Shown: positions 44,417 through 53,362 of the stretch, in pieces
Position numbering within the stretch: the first letter of the stretch is position 1
How the letters are laid out: the number at the start of each line of letters is the position of its first letter
From: Ignavibacterium sp.
Lineage (GTDB): Bacteria > Bacteroidota > Ignavibacteria > Ignavibacteriales > Ignavibacteriaceae
Reading direction: 5' to 3'
Assembly (NCBI GenBank): GCA_032027145.1
Contig: JAVSMP010000001.1
Coordinates: 2,547,116-2,611,115 of the forward strand
DNA length: 64,000 nt
Made by a program: the position numbers and the translations under genes
Notes under the pieces: generated by a model
Told to the model about the DNA's origin: nothing
Seen by the model: the letters and a program-made list of their open reading frames with translations, nothing else
Database searches by the model: none

Positions 44417-44830
44417 ATGTCTGCATCCACAAAATTATCAACATCTGTAAAAGCTTTATGTTTTCTCGCAGAAAATTCCATATCAAAAAACAGTAATGAT
44501 ATTGCAGATGCTATTGGAATTAACGCTTCCAAAATAAGAAGACTAATGGCTATGCTTGGAAAAGCCGGAATTGTTAAAAGCGATAGTGGAATGCTGGGCG
44601 GCTTTTCTTTAAATAAAACACCGGATAAAATTCATTTACAGGAAATTTATTGTGCTATTGAAGATAGAAAAGCTTTTTATCTTAATGTAAATAAAGAGAA
44701 GTTAAATCAATCTTCAAATTCAAAAAAGATTAATAACTTCTTTCTTAATCTGTTTTCTGATATTCAGGTTGAAATTGAAAATAAAATGGAAAATATAACA
44801 TTAAATGACATATTAAATAATATTAAATAA
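44417..44830 (+). CDS. Rrf2-family transcriptional regulator
   Basis: 137 residues from the ATG at 44417. An upstream in-frame ATG at 44363 would lie inside the terminator and operator and is rejected. A winged helix-turn-helix occupies residues 5-70 (STSVKALCFLAEN, then IADAIGINASKIRRLMAMLG and the wing SDSGMLGGFSLNK). This matches the Rrf2 fold. The three clustered cysteines that bind Fe-S in IscR or NsrR are absent; only Cys15 and Cys79 remain, so a thiol-redox or small-molecule signal is more likely. The gene lies 9 nt before the aldehyde dehydrogenase gene and behind a palindromic site. Confidence 0.88.
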   Translation: MSASTKLSTSVKALCFLAENSISKNSNDIADAIGINASKIRRLMAMLGKAGIVKSDSGMLGGFSLNKTPDKIHLQEIYCAIEDRKAFYLNVNKEKLNQSSNSKKINNFFLNLFSDIQVEIENKMENITLNDILNNIK

Positions 44831-44839
44831 GGAGTGAAT

Positions 44840-46372
44840 ATGGAATTCTTAAAAAGACTTGGTATTAAAGAAAAAAACTTTGGATGCTGTACTGGTACAG
44901 TATGGAATAAAACTACTGATCAGGGAGAATTGAAAATTTATTCTCCTGCTACCGGCGAGTTTATTGCTTCAGTTTATCAGGCTTCTGAAGACGATTTTAA
45001 TAACCTGCTTGATGTAACTGATAAAGCATTTATATTTTGGAGAACATTACCAGCACCTAAAAGGGGGGAGATAGTAAGACAAATAGCCAATAAGTTAAGG
45101 GAGTTTAAAAAAGACCTTGGTACTCTTGTGTCATTTGAAATGGGGAAATCATTACAAGAAGGAATGGGTGAAGTTCAGGAGATGATTGATATTTGTGATT
45201 TTGCAGTAGGACAATCGAGACAGCTTTATGGTTTTACAATGCAGTCAGAAAGACCAATGCACAGAATGTATGATCAATACCATCCCCTGGGTACTGTATG
45301 TACAATTTCAGCTTTTAATTTTCCGGTTGCAGTTTGGTCATGGAATGCTATGATAGCGGCAGTTTGCGGCGATGTAAATATCTGGAAACCTTCTTCCAAG
45401 GTCCCGCTTTCAGCCATTGCTTGTCAGAATATTTTAAAAGATGTATTGATTGAAAACAATCTGCCCGAAGGAATATTTACTTTGATAATTGGTAAAGGTT
45501 CTACTATTGGTGAGAAAATACTTAATGAAAAACGTATTCCATTAATTTCAGTAACAGGTTCTACAAATGTTGGAAGACATGCAGCTGAAGTAATCGCAAA
45601 AAGATTTGGTAGGGCAATTCTTGAGCTTGGCGGAAATAATGCAATCATAATGACTCCTGATGCAGATTTAAAAATGGCAATGCCTGCAGTTGTGTTTGGG
45701 GCAGTCGGCACTGCCGGACAGAGATGTACAACCACAAGAAGGTTAATTGTGCACGAGTCTATTTATAATAAAGTAAAAGATGCTTTAATTAAAGCTTATA
45801 GTGGATTGAAAATTGGAAATCCACTGGATGAAAATAATCATGTTGGTCCGCTTATAGATAAAACAGCTGTAAAAGATTTTACTAATGCTCTTAAGCAGGT
45901 TCAGGAAGAAGGCGGAAAAATTGTTTATGGTGGAACTGTACTGGAAGGCGAACAATACAAGTCTGGTTCTTATGTGGTTCCTGCAATTGTTGAAGCAGAA
46001 AATCACTATAAAATTGTTCAGGAAGAAACATTTGCTCCAATATTATATCTGATAAAATATTCCGGAGATGTTAAAAATGCTATTGAATTACAGAATGGAG
46101 TTGTTCAAGGCTTATCTTCTTCCATATTTACAAACAATATGCGTGAGGTTGAAATGTTCCTTTCTGCAGAAGGTTCTGATTGTGGAATTGCAAACGTGAA
46201 TATAGGTACTTCAGGTGCAGAAATAGGCGGAGCTTTTGGTGGTGAAAAGGAAACCGGCGGCGGTAGAGAATCGGGTTCTGATGCCTGGAAGACTTATATG
46301 CGAAGACAAACCAATACAATAAACTTCGGAACAAAACTTCCATTAGCTCAAGGGATTAAATTCGATATTTAA
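44840..46372 (+). CDS. ALDH7-family aldehyde dehydrogenase (aminoadipate-semialdehyde/piperideine-6-carboxylate dehydrogenase)
   Basis: An NAD(P)-dependent enzyme expected to oxidise aminoadipate semialdehyde to 2-aminoadipate. The 510 residues carry antiquitin-type (ALDH7) features: YGFTMQSERPMHRMYDQYHP near 132-151, then ISAFNFPVAVWSWNAMIAAV. The general-base Glu is in ILELGGNNA near 262 and the nucleophile Cys in TAGQRCTTTRR near 296. ATG at 44840 follows AAGGAG at the right distance; an in-frame GTG at 44834 overlaps that ribosome-binding site and is rejected. It forms an operon with the Rrf2 regulator. The lysine 6-transaminase that would make its substrate is encoded at 36246-37610. Confidence 0.87.
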   Translation: MEFLKRLGIKEKNFGCCTGTVWNKTTDQGELKIYSPATGEFIASVYQASEDDFNNLLDVTDKAFIFWRTLPAPKRGEIVRQIANKLREFKKDLGTLVSFEMGKSLQEGMGEVQEMIDICDFAVGQSRQLYGFTMQSERPMHRMYDQYHPLGTVCTISAFNFPVAVWSWNAMIAAVCGDVNIWKPSSKVPLSAIACQNILKDVLIENNLPEGIFTLIIGKGSTIGEKILNEKRIPLISVTGSTNVGRHAAEVIAKRFGRAILELGGNNAIIMTPDADLKMAMPAVVFGAVGTAGQRCTTTRRLIVHESIYNKVKDALIKAYSGLKIGNPLDENNHVGPLIDKTAVKDFTNALKQVQEEGGKIVYGGTVLEGEQYKSGSYVVPAIVEAENHYKIVQEETFAPILYLIKYSGDVKNAIELQNGVVQGLSSSIFTNNMREVEMFLSAEGSDCGIANVNIGTSGAEIGGAFGGEKETGGGRESGSDAWKTYMRRQTNTINFGTKLPLAQGIKFDI

Positions 46373-46388
46373 GATTTCCAATTGTAAA

Positions 46389-46431
46389 AAAGGGAAGTAA
46401 GGTTGTAAAATTTTACTTCCCTTTATGTTTT
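46389..46431 (+). terminator. Rho-independent terminator after the ALDH7-family gene
   Basis: AAAGGGAAGTAA (46389-46400) and TTACTTCCCTTT (46413-46424) form a perfect 12-bp stem with a 12-nt loop, followed by ATGTTTTT. It starts 17 nt after the stop codon. Confidence 0.85.
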
Positions 46432-46610
46432 TATTTCAAATTTCTATAAGAAAAAATTACCTGAATTATTTTCCGCTTTTATTAATTCGTTTTTCACTTG
46501 AAATCTCAAACAACGATTAAGTTACTTTGGTCAATTCTGTCATGTTCAATTGCTGATACATTTCATTAAGTGGCCTGACATTTGTTTATACGGGAATAAA
46601 AAATATTGAA

Positions 46611-47336
46611 ATGAATTTAGATATAACCAAAATAACTTCTTGCGGATCTGATTGGGAAACTAATCGGTACACTTTTTTACAAACCTTAAAAAGCTGGAGA
46701 AGTGAAATCCATCAAAATAAACTTTATCCGGTAATTGAATATGTTGATCAACTGCAATTAAGATTTAATGATATACTTAATGAAAACATTGAATCAAAAT
46801 CCTGGTTGGAAAATGAAGTAAGGGGAACTTTTGTAGATAATAAACTTGTGATCCTCGAGAAAGCTCATCAGATAAGCTCACAATTGGATAAGTTAATTGA
46901 CTTTGTAAAATGGGCATTAAATGAAAATCAGGAAATCCTAAATGAAGCAGGAATAGTTAAACAATTTGTTTGTGAGAATATTGATATATCTGCCTGCTGT
47001 AATAAGGATAAATACAGAGGGAAGGGATATATTTTAATTCCGGATAATATATTAAGTGTTTATAAAATATATCTTTATGATCTTTCTATAAACTGGTCTA
47101 TAAATAATCCTGTTGAATATCTGGAAATGACATTGCTCAGATCTATTCCTGTAAAATTAGTCAGTCAATCACTTGAAGAATTAATGAACGAATTTGTAGA
47201 AAACTCCAGAACATTGTTTGATCCGATGATATATGTTTGCAGAACTGAACTTGATTTTCCATTCAAGGAAACAATGTTTCCTGTAATTAAAGAAAAATTA
47301 TTAGCATCAGTTAACGGATTAGAACCTTATCTTTAA
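46611..47336 (+). CDS. Hypothetical helical protein of unknown family
   Basis: A 241-residue soluble protein, predicted mostly alpha-helical, with no signal peptide or membrane segment. A region near 125-135 reads ENIDISACCNKDKYRGKGYI, with a vicinal cysteine pair that could bind a metal, but no known motif is completed. I do not recognise the family. It stands alone between the terminator of the ALDH operon and the convergent protease gene, whose stop codon overlaps its own within a shared TTAA. Codon use looks like its neighbours, so I believe it is real. Confidence 0.65.
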   Translation: MNLDITKITSCGSDWETNRYTFLQTLKSWRSEIHQNKLYPVIEYVDQLQLRFNDILNENIESKSWLENEVRGTFVDNKLVILEKAHQISSQLDKLIDFVKWALNENQEILNEAGIVKQFVCENIDISACCNKDKYRGKGYILIPDNILSVYKIYLYDLSINWSINNPVEYLEMTLLRSIPVKLVSQSLEELMNEFVENSRTLFDPMIYVCRTELDFPFKETMFPVIKEKLLASVNGLEPYL

Positions 47337-49408
47337 CCGGATGTAAGCATAATCAGATCAGATAAAATTTTTCCGGTTTCATCAAGAATAAAATCTTTCT
47401 TTTGATTATCAATAACCCGAACTTCGCCATCTAAAAGTTCAATTTCTGTATTTCCGTCTGTTTCATCATTCCTTGCATATTTTCTTTGTTCTTCATTTTC
47501 TTTTTCGATCTTTCTTTTATCTTCATTCAAAGAAATTGAAGTTTTAAGTTTATTTTCCTGATATAACTTAATATCCTCTTTCAAATAGTTAAAATCCTGA
47601 TCATTAGAAATTCTAACATCGTGTTTAATCTTTAATTCGGGGATAAATTTCTTCAGATCTTCAAATTTGTTAAATGAAGCCGGATTAATTTCATCGTAAG
47701 GCAAAGCACTTGGTTCAGCGCTTTCACCAAAGTCTTTCGGGTCAATCGCTGAGGGAAAAGTTATGTCAGGAATAACCCCAAGATTCTGAGTACTGGCACC
47801 GCTTACTCTATAATATTTTGCGATAGTAATCTTAAGCTGACCAAGGGTATTATTTTTATTTGAAGAAACTCTGTTCAGATCTATAAGATTTTGAACTGTA
47901 CCTTTACCAAAAGTTTGTTCTCCAATAATAATTCCTCTTTGATAATCCTGAATTGCTCCCGCAAAAATTTCTGAAGCTGAAGCACTAAATCTATTTACAA
48001 GCACTGCCAGTGGTCCATCATACACTATTTGTGGATCTGGATCTTTTGCAATATCAATTTTTCCATCTGAATTTTTAACCTGAACCACTGGTCCATCTTT
48101 TATAAACAGACCTGTTAACTCAATTGCTTCCTGCAACGAGCCGCCGCCATCTTCTCTCAGGTCAATGATAATTCCTGAAATATTTTCTTTGGATAAAGAG
48201 TCGATAAGTTTTCTTACATCACGGGTAGTACTTCTAAAATCTCCGTCTCCTTTTCTTTGAGCTTCAAAATCACTATAGAATTTAGGAATATCAATAACTC
48301 CTATTCTAAAAGGTTTATCATCATTAAGGATTTCTAGTACTTTACCTGTAGCTGCCTGATCTTCAAGTTTAATTTTATCCCTAACTAAGGTTATCTCGAT
48401 AGGTTTGGAATTTAAATCGCTGCCGGCTTTGATAATTTGTAACCTTACCGTTGTACCGGATTTGCCTCGTATTAGCTTTACCGCGTCTGTAATCCGCCAT
48501 CCTATTATATCTTCAAATTCACCGTCATTGCCTTGTGCAACTCCAATAATTTTATCGTCTGCTTTAAGTAATTTGCTTTTATGTGCAGGACCACCGGGAA
48601 TAATTTCAACTATCTTCGTATAATCATCTTCAGTTTGTAGCCTTGCACCAATACCCTCAAGTGAAAGACTCATATCGATTTTAAAATTTTCAGAGGAAAC
48701 TGGTGATAAATAATTTGTATGCGGGTCAATATTTTCTGTAAAAGAATTCATTGCAAATTGAAATACATCTTCCGGTTTGTATTGATTTATAAAATTTGCC
48801 AGATTTCTATAACGCTTTCTAAGTGTCTTTTGAATAAACTCCCAATCCTTACCATTTAACTTATATGTAAGTGCATCATTTTTCAGTCGTTTCCTCCATA
48901 GCTCATCCAACTCAGATTTATCTTTAGCCCAGTTTGATTTATCACGATTATATTCAAAACTTTCATCGGCAGAATAATCGAATTCAGTATTCAACAGCGA
49001 ATCAATTATATGCAGTCTCTCGTTGAACCTTTGACGATACAGATTAAATGTTTCAAAGTAAAAATCCAGATTGCCATCAAGCAGATTATCATCTAGTTTA
49101 TCTTTATAAAAAGTAAGTTTATCTATATCCGATTTTAAAAAATAATTTTTCCCATTATCTAAAACTTTCAGATACCGATCAAAGATCTTTTCAGATAACG
49201 AATCATTTATTTCAATTTGTTTGTAATGATAACGCGACAATAGTGAAACAAGTAATTGGCTTTCGATTTTATAATGATTAAGCGGCTGAAGTATTGTAAG
49301 TGTATCTCTCGAATCTGTATGTGATATAACACTTCGAGAGCCAGAAATCGAAAAACTTAATGTTAAGATTGTGATTAAACCTAATAATACTATGTTTATT
49401 TTTTTCAT
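47333..49408 (-). CDS. prc: Carboxy-terminal processing (tail-specific) protease, S41 family
   Basis: A periplasmic serine protease that degrades or trims proteins from their C-terminus. The 691-residue length matches Prc/Tsp rather than the shorter CtpA. It has an N-terminal signal sequence, an N-terminal helical region and a PDZ domain near 245-340 (LEGIGARLQTEDDYTKIVEI and GPAHKSKLLKADDKI). The S41 core includes IIDLREDGGGSLQEAIELTG near 408. The catalytic Ser is in SASASEIFAGA near 478 and the Lys in TFGKGTVQN near 501. The charged C-terminal region matches the tail-domain extension of Prc. It converges on the hypothetical gene upstream in coordinate order. Confidence 0.92.
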   Translation of the reverse strand: MKKINIVLLGLITILTLSFSISGSRSVISHTDSRDTLTILQPLNHYKIESQLLVSLLSRYHYKQIEINDSLSEKIFDRYLKVLDNGKNYFLKSDIDKLTFYKDKLDDNLLDGNLDFYFETFNLYRQRFNERLHIIDSLLNTEFDYSADESFEYNRDKSNWAKDKSELDELWRKRLKNDALTYKLNGKDWEFIQKTLRKRYRNLANFINQYKPEDVFQFAMNSFTENIDPHTNYLSPVSSENFKIDMSLSLEGIGARLQTEDDYTKIVEIIPGGPAHKSKLLKADDKIIGVAQGNDGEFEDIIGWRITDAVKLIRGKSGTTVRLQIIKAGSDLNSKPIEITLVRDKIKLEDQAATGKVLEILNDDKPFRIGVIDIPKFYSDFEAQRKGDGDFRSTTRDVRKLIDSLSKENISGIIIDLREDGGGSLQEAIELTGLFIKDGPVVQVKNSDGKIDIAKDPDPQIVYDGPLAVLVNRFSASASEIFAGAIQDYQRGIIIGEQTFGKGTVQNLIDLNRVSSNKNNTLGQLKITIAKYYRVSGASTQNLGVIPDITFPSAIDPKDFGESAEPSALPYDEINPASFNKFEDLKKFIPELKIKHDVRISNDQDFNYLKEDIKLYQENKLKTSISLNEDKRKIEKENEEQRKYARNDETDGNTEIELLDGEVRVIDNQKKDFILDETGKILSDLIMLTSG

Positions 49409-49549
49409 TAAGTGCTCAGACTAATAAATAAATGTAAAAACTCATCTAACTTGCACAATAAATATACAATTAGTTCAGAAATTTCAAGATATTAAGACTT
49501 CTGTGACGAATAATGTGTTCCCTAACAAATAAAGTTTAGTTACAGAAAA

Positions 49550-50113
49550 ATGATTAAAAACTTTTTTAACTTTGATCAGAAGTTTAATAATGGTTTGGTA
49601 ATGGCAAAAGTAAGAGAAATATTAAGAAGAAAAGCGCAATATACAGACCCGTTAAGTGCATCTGTTGAAGATATATTTTCCGATATTCAAAATAGTATTG
49701 AAAATAAAGATGAGGTTGAAGTTATTGAGAAGGACGGGAAAAAGATTTTTGTCTTTAATGATCCGCTTTTTTCACGAGAACCAAGGAGTATAATAAATTA
49801 TTCTATCTTCAGGGGTAAATGGGAGTTTGAACCTCTTGAGGATATTGACGAGACTGATTCTGATAAATGTGCTATCCAATTTACACCTCTAAATGATTCT
49901 GCAAAAATTATCATCGCTTTCAAGTCACTAAAAGACAGAGTAGAGTTTATGAATTCTATTTATGCAAATGAAGAGATGAAACAGATTGGTAGTGGAATGA
50001 GTTTTGAAAAGTTAGCTAATTCTAAAGTGTTACAAACTACCGGCGGTTTATTGGGATTAACTGTGGCTGGTTATGGATTATATAAAATGTTTTCGAAAAA
50101 AGATGAAGAATAA
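49550..50113 (+). CDS. Hypothetical protein with C-terminal hydrophobic segment
   Basis: 187 residues, no recognised family. The first 150 residues are charged and mixed alpha/beta (for example VEVIEKDGKKIFVFNDPLF near 62). The C-terminus has a small hydrophobic glycine-rich segment (TGGLLGLTVAGYGLYKMF near 164-181) followed by SKKDEE, which may be a tail anchor. Start at the first ATG gives a phenylalanine-rich opening (NFFNFDQKFNN); the ATG at codon 18 is an alternative. It is a single-gene unit between divergent prc and convergent purB. Confidence 0.6.
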   Translation: MIKNFFNFDQKFNNGLVMAKVREILRRKAQYTDPLSASVEDIFSDIQNSIENKDEVEVIEKDGKKIFVFNDPLFSREPRSIINYSIFRGKWEFEPLEDIDETDSDKCAIQFTPLNDSAKIIIAFKSLKDRVEFMNSIYANEEMKQIGSGMSFEKLANSKVLQTTGGLLGLTVAGYGLYKMFSKKDEE

Positions 50114-50179
50114 TTTGTAATAACTTTACTCGATTATTACATATCTGTTTACTACAACGTAATTATTTTACCTGATCAG

Positions 50180-51487
50180 CTACAATTCATCTTTGTAGAT
50201 TGTTCTGTTGAAAATATAATCGACATTTTTCAGCATATTCTTACTTTCAAAAATTCCAGCTATTTCAGATTCAGATATTACATTTTTTATGTTATCAGAT
50301 TTTAACAGCTCATCCCTTAGATTCAGTGATTGATCCTGCCATACTTTCATAGCACAATCCTGAACTAATTTATATGCATCTTCTCGTGAAATACCTTTTG
50401 AAACAAGTTTTAGAAGTACTGTCTGAGAATAAATTAAACCTCTGGTCAGATTTAAATTCTTAATCATATTTTCAGGATATATGATTAAATTAGAAATTAA
50501 TCTAATCATCAGATCCAACATATAATCCAGGGCAATACAACTATCCGGAATAATTATTCTTTCAACTGATGAATGTGATATATCGCGTTCGTGCCATAGT
50601 GGGATATTTTCCAAAGCCGCTATTGAATTGCTTCTTAGAATTCTAGCTAATCCGGTTATTCTTTCACTAATGATTGGATTACGTTTATGCGGCATAGCTG
50701 AAGAACCTTTTTGACCTTTGGAAAAATATTCTTCTGCCTCAAGTACTTCGGTACGTTGCAAATGTCTGATTTCAACCGCTATTTTCTCTAAAGTTGCACC
50801 TATAATAGCGATAACAGACATAAACTCAGCATGTCTGTCTCTTTGGATTACTTGTGTTGATATCGGGGCAGGTTTTAAACCCATTTTATTGCAAACATAT
50901 TCTTCAACCTTGGGTGAAAGATGTTCGAAAGTTCCGACTGCACCGGAAATCTGTCCGACACTTATTGTTTCAACAGCACTGTTTAGTCTTTCAATATTTC
51001 TTTTTGTTTCTTCGTACCATAAAGCAAACTTTAATCCCATTGTTGTAGCTTCAGCGTGTATTCCGTGAGATCTGCCGACACAGATAGTATTTTTATGTTC
51101 TAATGCTCTTTTCTTTAATGTAGATTTCAAATCAGATAATCTGGTTAATAGTAAATTGCCTGCTACTTTCATTTGATAAGAAAGTGTTGTGTCAAGAATA
51201 TCGGAAGAAGTCATACCATAGTGAATGTGTCTTGATTCAGGTCCAACATATTCGGCAACATTAGTCAGAAAAGCTATTACATCATGCTTAGTAGTCTCTT
51301 CTATTTCCAGAATCCGTTTTACATCAAAGTTAGCTTTAGTTTTAATCACATTAACATCTTCAGCAGGAATTTCGCCCAATTGAGCACGAGCTTCACAAGC
51401 ATATATTTCAATATTAAGCCAAGTTTCAAATTTAAATTTGTCATCCCATATTTTTCCCATTTCAGGAAGAGTATATCTTTCAATCAT
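50180..51487 (-). CDS. purB: Adenylosuccinate lyase
   Basis: Purine-biosynthesis enzyme that releases fumarate from SAICAR and from adenylosuccinate. The 435-residue protein has the fumarase/aspartase superfamily signature GSSAMPHKRNPI near residue 264. It also has GMTSSDILDTTLSYQM near 85 and GRSHGIHAEATTMG near 138, with the catalytic His. Length and motifs agree with the bacterial PurB of about 430 residues. Its start overlaps the stop of the HtrA-like protease gene, forming a plsY-htrA-purB operon on the minus strand. Confidence 0.95.
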   Translation of the reverse strand: MIERYTLPEMGKIWDDKFKFETWLNIEIYACEARAQLGEIPAEDVNVIKTKANFDVKRILEIEETTKHDVIAFLTNVAEYVGPESRHIHYGMTSSDILDTTLSYQMKVAGNLLLTRLSDLKSTLKKRALEHKNTICVGRSHGIHAEATTMGLKFALWYEETKRNIERLNSAVETISVGQISGAVGTFEHLSPKVEEYVCNKMGLKPAPISTQVIQRDRHAEFMSVIAIIGATLEKIAVEIRHLQRTEVLEAEEYFSKGQKGSSAMPHKRNPIISERITGLARILRSNSIAALENIPLWHERDISHSSVERIIIPDSCIALDYMLDLMIRLISNLIIYPENMIKNLNLTRGLIYSQTVLLKLVSKGISREDAYKLVQDCAMKVWQDQSLNLRDELLKSDNIKNVISESEIAGIFESKNMLKNVDYIFNRTIYKDEL

Positions 51488-52674
51488 TATTTTTTATCCA
51501 GTTTCATTTTTTTTGTTAACTCCGAGTTATCTCTGATTATCTTAACAGAAATTTCCTGTCCGGCTCTGAATTCCTGAAACACTCCAAAAATTGTCTGCTC
51601 ATTATTAATCTTGTAACCTTCAATTTCTACAATAATATCGCCTGTTTTCAATCCTGCTCTATCAGCAGGGGTATTAGCGATAACTTTTGTAATTATTACT
51701 CCTTTAGTGTTTTTAAGATCATAATAATTAGCTATGCCTGCATCGATAGATTGAATGCTCATACCTATCTGAAAATCCCTATCAATCTTACCGCTGGTTT
51801 TAAGTTCAGTAACAATTCGTTTAACTTTATCTATTGGGATTGCGAATCCAAGTCCAATATTACCTTGATTGCCGCCGGCAGTATAAATTAAAGTATTCAT
51901 TCCAATTACCTGACCAATTGAATTTACTAATGCACCGCCGCTGTTACCTCCGTTTATTGCAGCATCTGTTTGAATCATATTTAAATAATATCTGTCATTT
52001 ATCGGCTCAAGGTTCATCCCAATTGCGGAGATAACTCCAAGTGTTACTGTAGGTTTATCGTTTAGTTCAAACAAACCGAAAGGATTACCTAATGCAATAA
52101 CCCATTCACCGATTATTAAATCGTTTGATGAACCCAATTCGACATAAGGTAAATCTTTTCCATCAATTTTTAGCAGACAAATATCTGAAGTTGGATCGCT
52201 GCCTATAATCTCTGCTTTATGATGTGAGCCGTCAGTCATTGTAATTGTAATTTCAGCAGCATTACCTGCTACGTGATCATTTGTAACAATGTAACCATCA
52301 GGTGAGATAATATATCCTGAGCCAAGTCCCTGTACCTTTTGATTATAATTACCTCTGTTTCCAAAAAATTGTCTGAAAAATGGGTCATCAAAAAAAGAGC
52401 TGAAGGGATCCCTTACCTTCCTAATCTCAATAACATTGATACCAACTATTGCGGGACTAACTTTCTGAACAGTTTCAGTAATAATATTTTTTCTTGAATT
52501 AGTTATATCATCGTTAAATTTTCTTGCTAACTCTAAATTTGTTAGAGTAAGATTTCCTTTTTTCTGAATGTTAACAAAATCGTTATTTATTTTTGAATTT
52601 AGATAGATGAATGCACCTGATACACCTATTATCAGTGAAATGACTGATGATATGAAGACTTTTTTACTAATCAT
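51487..52674 (-). CDS. Membrane-anchored HtrA/DegS-like serine protease with one PDZ domain
   Basis: 395 residues. An N-terminal membrane anchor (KKVFISSVISLIIGVSGAFIYL) holds a periplasmic trypsin-like domain. The catalytic triad is visible: His in VTNDHVAG near 133, Asp in DPTSDICLLK near 163 and Ser in NGGNSGGALV near 244. A single PDZ domain occupies about 285-390 (TPADRAGLKTGDIIVEIEG). One PDZ plus an anchor resembles DegS or HtrA-like quality-control proteases more than two-PDZ DegP. It overlaps plsY upstream by 8 nt and purB downstream by 1 nt. Confidence 0.92.
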   Translation of the reverse strand: MISKKVFISSVISLIIGVSGAFIYLNSKINNDFVNIQKKGNLTLTNLELARKFNDDITNSRKNIITETVQKVSPAIVGINVIEIRKVRDPFSSFFDDPFFRQFFGNRGNYNQKVQGLGSGYIISPDGYIVTNDHVAGNAAEITITMTDGSHHKAEIIGSDPTSDICLLKIDGKDLPYVELGSSNDLIIGEWVIALGNPFGLFELNDKPTVTLGVISAIGMNLEPINDRYYLNMIQTDAAINGGNSGGALVNSIGQVIGMNTLIYTAGGNQGNIGLGFAIPIDKVKRIVTELKTSGKIDRDFQIGMSIQSIDAGIANYYDLKNTKGVIITKVIANTPADRAGLKTGDIIVEIEGYKINNEQTIFGVFQEFRAGQEISVKIIRDNSELTKKMKLDKK

Positions 52675-53296
52675 TTGAATTCTTATTATTTTTTTTAATT
52701 ATTTCGTTTAATGGACCGATATGTTTGATGAAAACTAAAATTAATGTAACTGAAGATAACATTACTAATTCATTTACATTTTTATCAGTAATTATTGAGT
52801 ATTCTATATAAAAATTATTACCGATCATTACAGTTACTAATGTTAATATAGTTGCAAAAATATTTGCTATCAAAATATCTTTTTTAATTAAATAAAAAAC
52901 TAACCAGATAATTATCCATATTATTAATAGTAAAGGTGCCAGCACAAGGCTGCCGCCAGCAGCTGTTGCCAAACCGCGACCACCTTTAAAGTTAAGCCAT
53001 GGATTAAAACAATGTGCAAATATGGAGAATACAAGTGTTAAACCAGCAAAAGAAAACTTGTAACCAAATAATTGTAAAATAATTAAAACAGGAATAACTC
53101 CTTTCAGAAAATCAACAACAAAAACTAAAATACCCAGCATTTTTGAGCCTGATACCTCATAGGAATTCATTGCACCAACATTGCCGGTTCCGCTTTTTGT
53201 TACATCAATACCTTTTGCTTTCTTTAGAACAATATATGCTGTAGGAATTGACCCGAATAAATAGCCTAATAGACTGCTGATAAAGTAATCCAACAA
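52667..53296 (-). CDS. plsY: Acyl-phosphate:glycerol-3-phosphate acyltransferase
   Basis: Integral membrane enzyme that acylates glycerol-3-phosphate from acyl-phosphate in the first step of phospholipid synthesis. The 209-residue, five-segment protein has GSIPTAYIVLKKAKGIDV, then SGTGNVGAMN near residue 36, the glycine-rich FKGGRGLATAAGG near 103 and GNNFYIEY near 159. These correspond to the PlsY family motifs. It is the first gene of the plsY-htrA-purB unit. Confidence 0.94.
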   Translation of the reverse strand: MLDYFISSLLGYLFGSIPTAYIVLKKAKGIDVTKSGTGNVGAMNSYEVSGSKMLGILVFVVDFLKGVIPVLIILQLFGYKFSFAGLTLVFSIFAHCFNPWLNFKGGRGLATAAGGSLVLAPLLLIIWIIIWLVFYLIKKDILIANIFATILTLVTVMIGNNFYIEYSIITDKNVNELVMLSSVTLILVFIKHIGPLNEIIKKNNKNSND

Positions 53297-53362
53297 TAAA
53301 CCTATAATTGTGTTGTTTAAAGATAATTATTTTTCTGTAGTGAAATAAAGAGGGAAAATAAA

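Noticed and set aside
50117-50140. AT-only 7-bp inverted repeat between the hypothetical gene and purB as a bidirectional terminator
   Set aside because: The stem GTAATAA/TTATTAC has a single G-C pair and no T tract; too weak to support.
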